Assembly: GCF_003337555.1 (NCBI RefSeq)
Contig: NZ_QPJK01000003.1
Span: forward strand, 178,115 to 242,114
Direction of reading: 5' to 3'
Origin: Pseudorhodoferax soli
GTDB taxonomy: Bacteria > Pseudomonadota > Gammaproteobacteria > Burkholderiales > Burkholderiaceae_C
Length of the DNA stretch: 64,000 nt
Shown: positions 63,820 through 64,000 of the stretch, piece by piece
How positions within the stretch are numbered: the first letter of the stretch is position 1
Layout: every line of letters begins with the position of its first letter
Translations under genes and position numbers: made by a program
The notes under the pieces: generated by a model
Told to the model about the DNA's origin: nothing
What the model saw: the letters and a program-made list of their open reading frames with translations, nothing else
The model's database searches: none

Positions 63820-64000
63820 ATGGGAACCGCGCTCCAGGCCAAGGCCATACCGCAGGGTTGCACCCATTTGCAGCTGCGCCAGCTCATGCGCCGCGTGGCG
63901 CGGCTGTACGACGCCGAACTCGCCAGGGCCGGGCTCAAGACCACGCAGTTCTCGCTGCTCAGCGCGCTGCACAAGCTGGGCCCGGTCCAGCCCGGGCAGC
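63820..64000 (+). CDS. MarR family transcriptional regulator, 3' truncated by window end
   Basis: The first 60 residues are visible. THLQLRQLMRRVARLYDAEL is the N-terminal dimer helix and GLKTTQFSLLSAL with HKLGPVQPGQ is the start of the winged-helix domain of MarR proteins. It is divergent from a PaaI-type thioesterase with palindromic sites between. The rest of the gene is outside the window. Confidence 0.85.
   Translation, partial: MGTALQAKAIPQGCTHLQLRQLMRRVARLYDAELARAGLKTTQFSLLSALHKLGPVQPGQ

Overview
The window is very GC-rich, its coding is dense, and codons strongly prefer G or C at the third position. The gene families (Bug-type solute receptors scattered through catabolic operons, an IclR-controlled homogentisate operon, WaaC/WaaA, a 7TM-type histidine kinase, iron-uptake PepSY/DUF3325 proteins) point to a Gram-negative betaproteobacterium of the Burkholderiales, most probably Comamonadaceae (Acidovorax/Variovorax-like). 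This is an inference from gene content; no rRNA or other marker is present. I see no tRNA, rRNA, CRISPR array, insertion sequence, integrase or phage gene. It reads as ordinary chromosome, with one striking internal duplication.

Layout. 1-5.6 kb: the end of an iron-uptake membrane operon, a 2OG-Fe dioxygenase, a secreted DRGH nuclease with a small coupled ORF, a LuxR-type regulator and a CDF cation exporter. 5.6-17.8 kb: a complete glycogen locus with two divergent arms, glgP-glgB-glgX-malQ leftward and glgC-glgA plus a translationally coupled ATPase rightward. A phosphoglucomutase/phosphomannomutase follows and links glucose-6-P to glucose-1-P. 19.3-21.5 kb: LPS inner-core genes waaC-waaA. 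21.5-24.7 kb: a leftward tetR / pcm-like / rhodanese / tolC group with a palindromic TetR operator. 24.7-30.6 kb: ydcF, msrA, a His-rich small protein plus a ZnuD-like TonB receptor, 5-hydroxyisourate hydrolase, and a LysR/GST pair. 30.7-33.3 kb: a two-component system.

34.2-42.6 kb: an IclR repressor faces a seven-gene operon. It encodes an MBL-fold protein with a broken metal motif, a flavin hydroxylase plus a DUF2783 small partner (MhaA/MhaB-like), two Bug receptors, homogentisate dioxygenase and fumarylacetoacetase. This is probably a 3-hydroxyphenylacetate to homogentisate to fumarate + acetoacetate pathway.

42.8-51.5 kb: the most unusual region, a mirror-image ribose/nucleoside locus. 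A rightward operon (rbsB1-rbsA-rbsC-rbsR-rbsK-rbsD-GNAT) meets a leftward operon (rbsB2-nucleoside hydrolase lipoprotein). Each begins with a nearly identical ribose-binding protein and each promoter carries the same 20-bp perfect palindrome, AAACGTTTGCGCAAACGTTT. I infer a nucleoside-scavenging unit: an envelope lipoprotein hydrolase frees ribose, two receptors collect it for one RbsAC transporter, RbsD/RbsK feed it to metabolism, and RbsR controls both arms.

51.5-64 kb: pdxH; a TetR-controlled isoquinoline-1-oxidoreductase-type molybdoenzyme with a MocA-like cofactor gene; a ChaC-like gamma-glutamylcyclotransferase; the Entner-Doudoroff pair edd-eda; a Bug / CaiB-type CoA-transferase / Bug group; gloA; a PaaI-type thioesterase; and the start of a divergent MarR regulator cut by the window end. 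No gene-free stretch exceeds 300 bases. The longest, 42626-42918 (293 bases), holds two hairpins, then the rbs operator and promoter.
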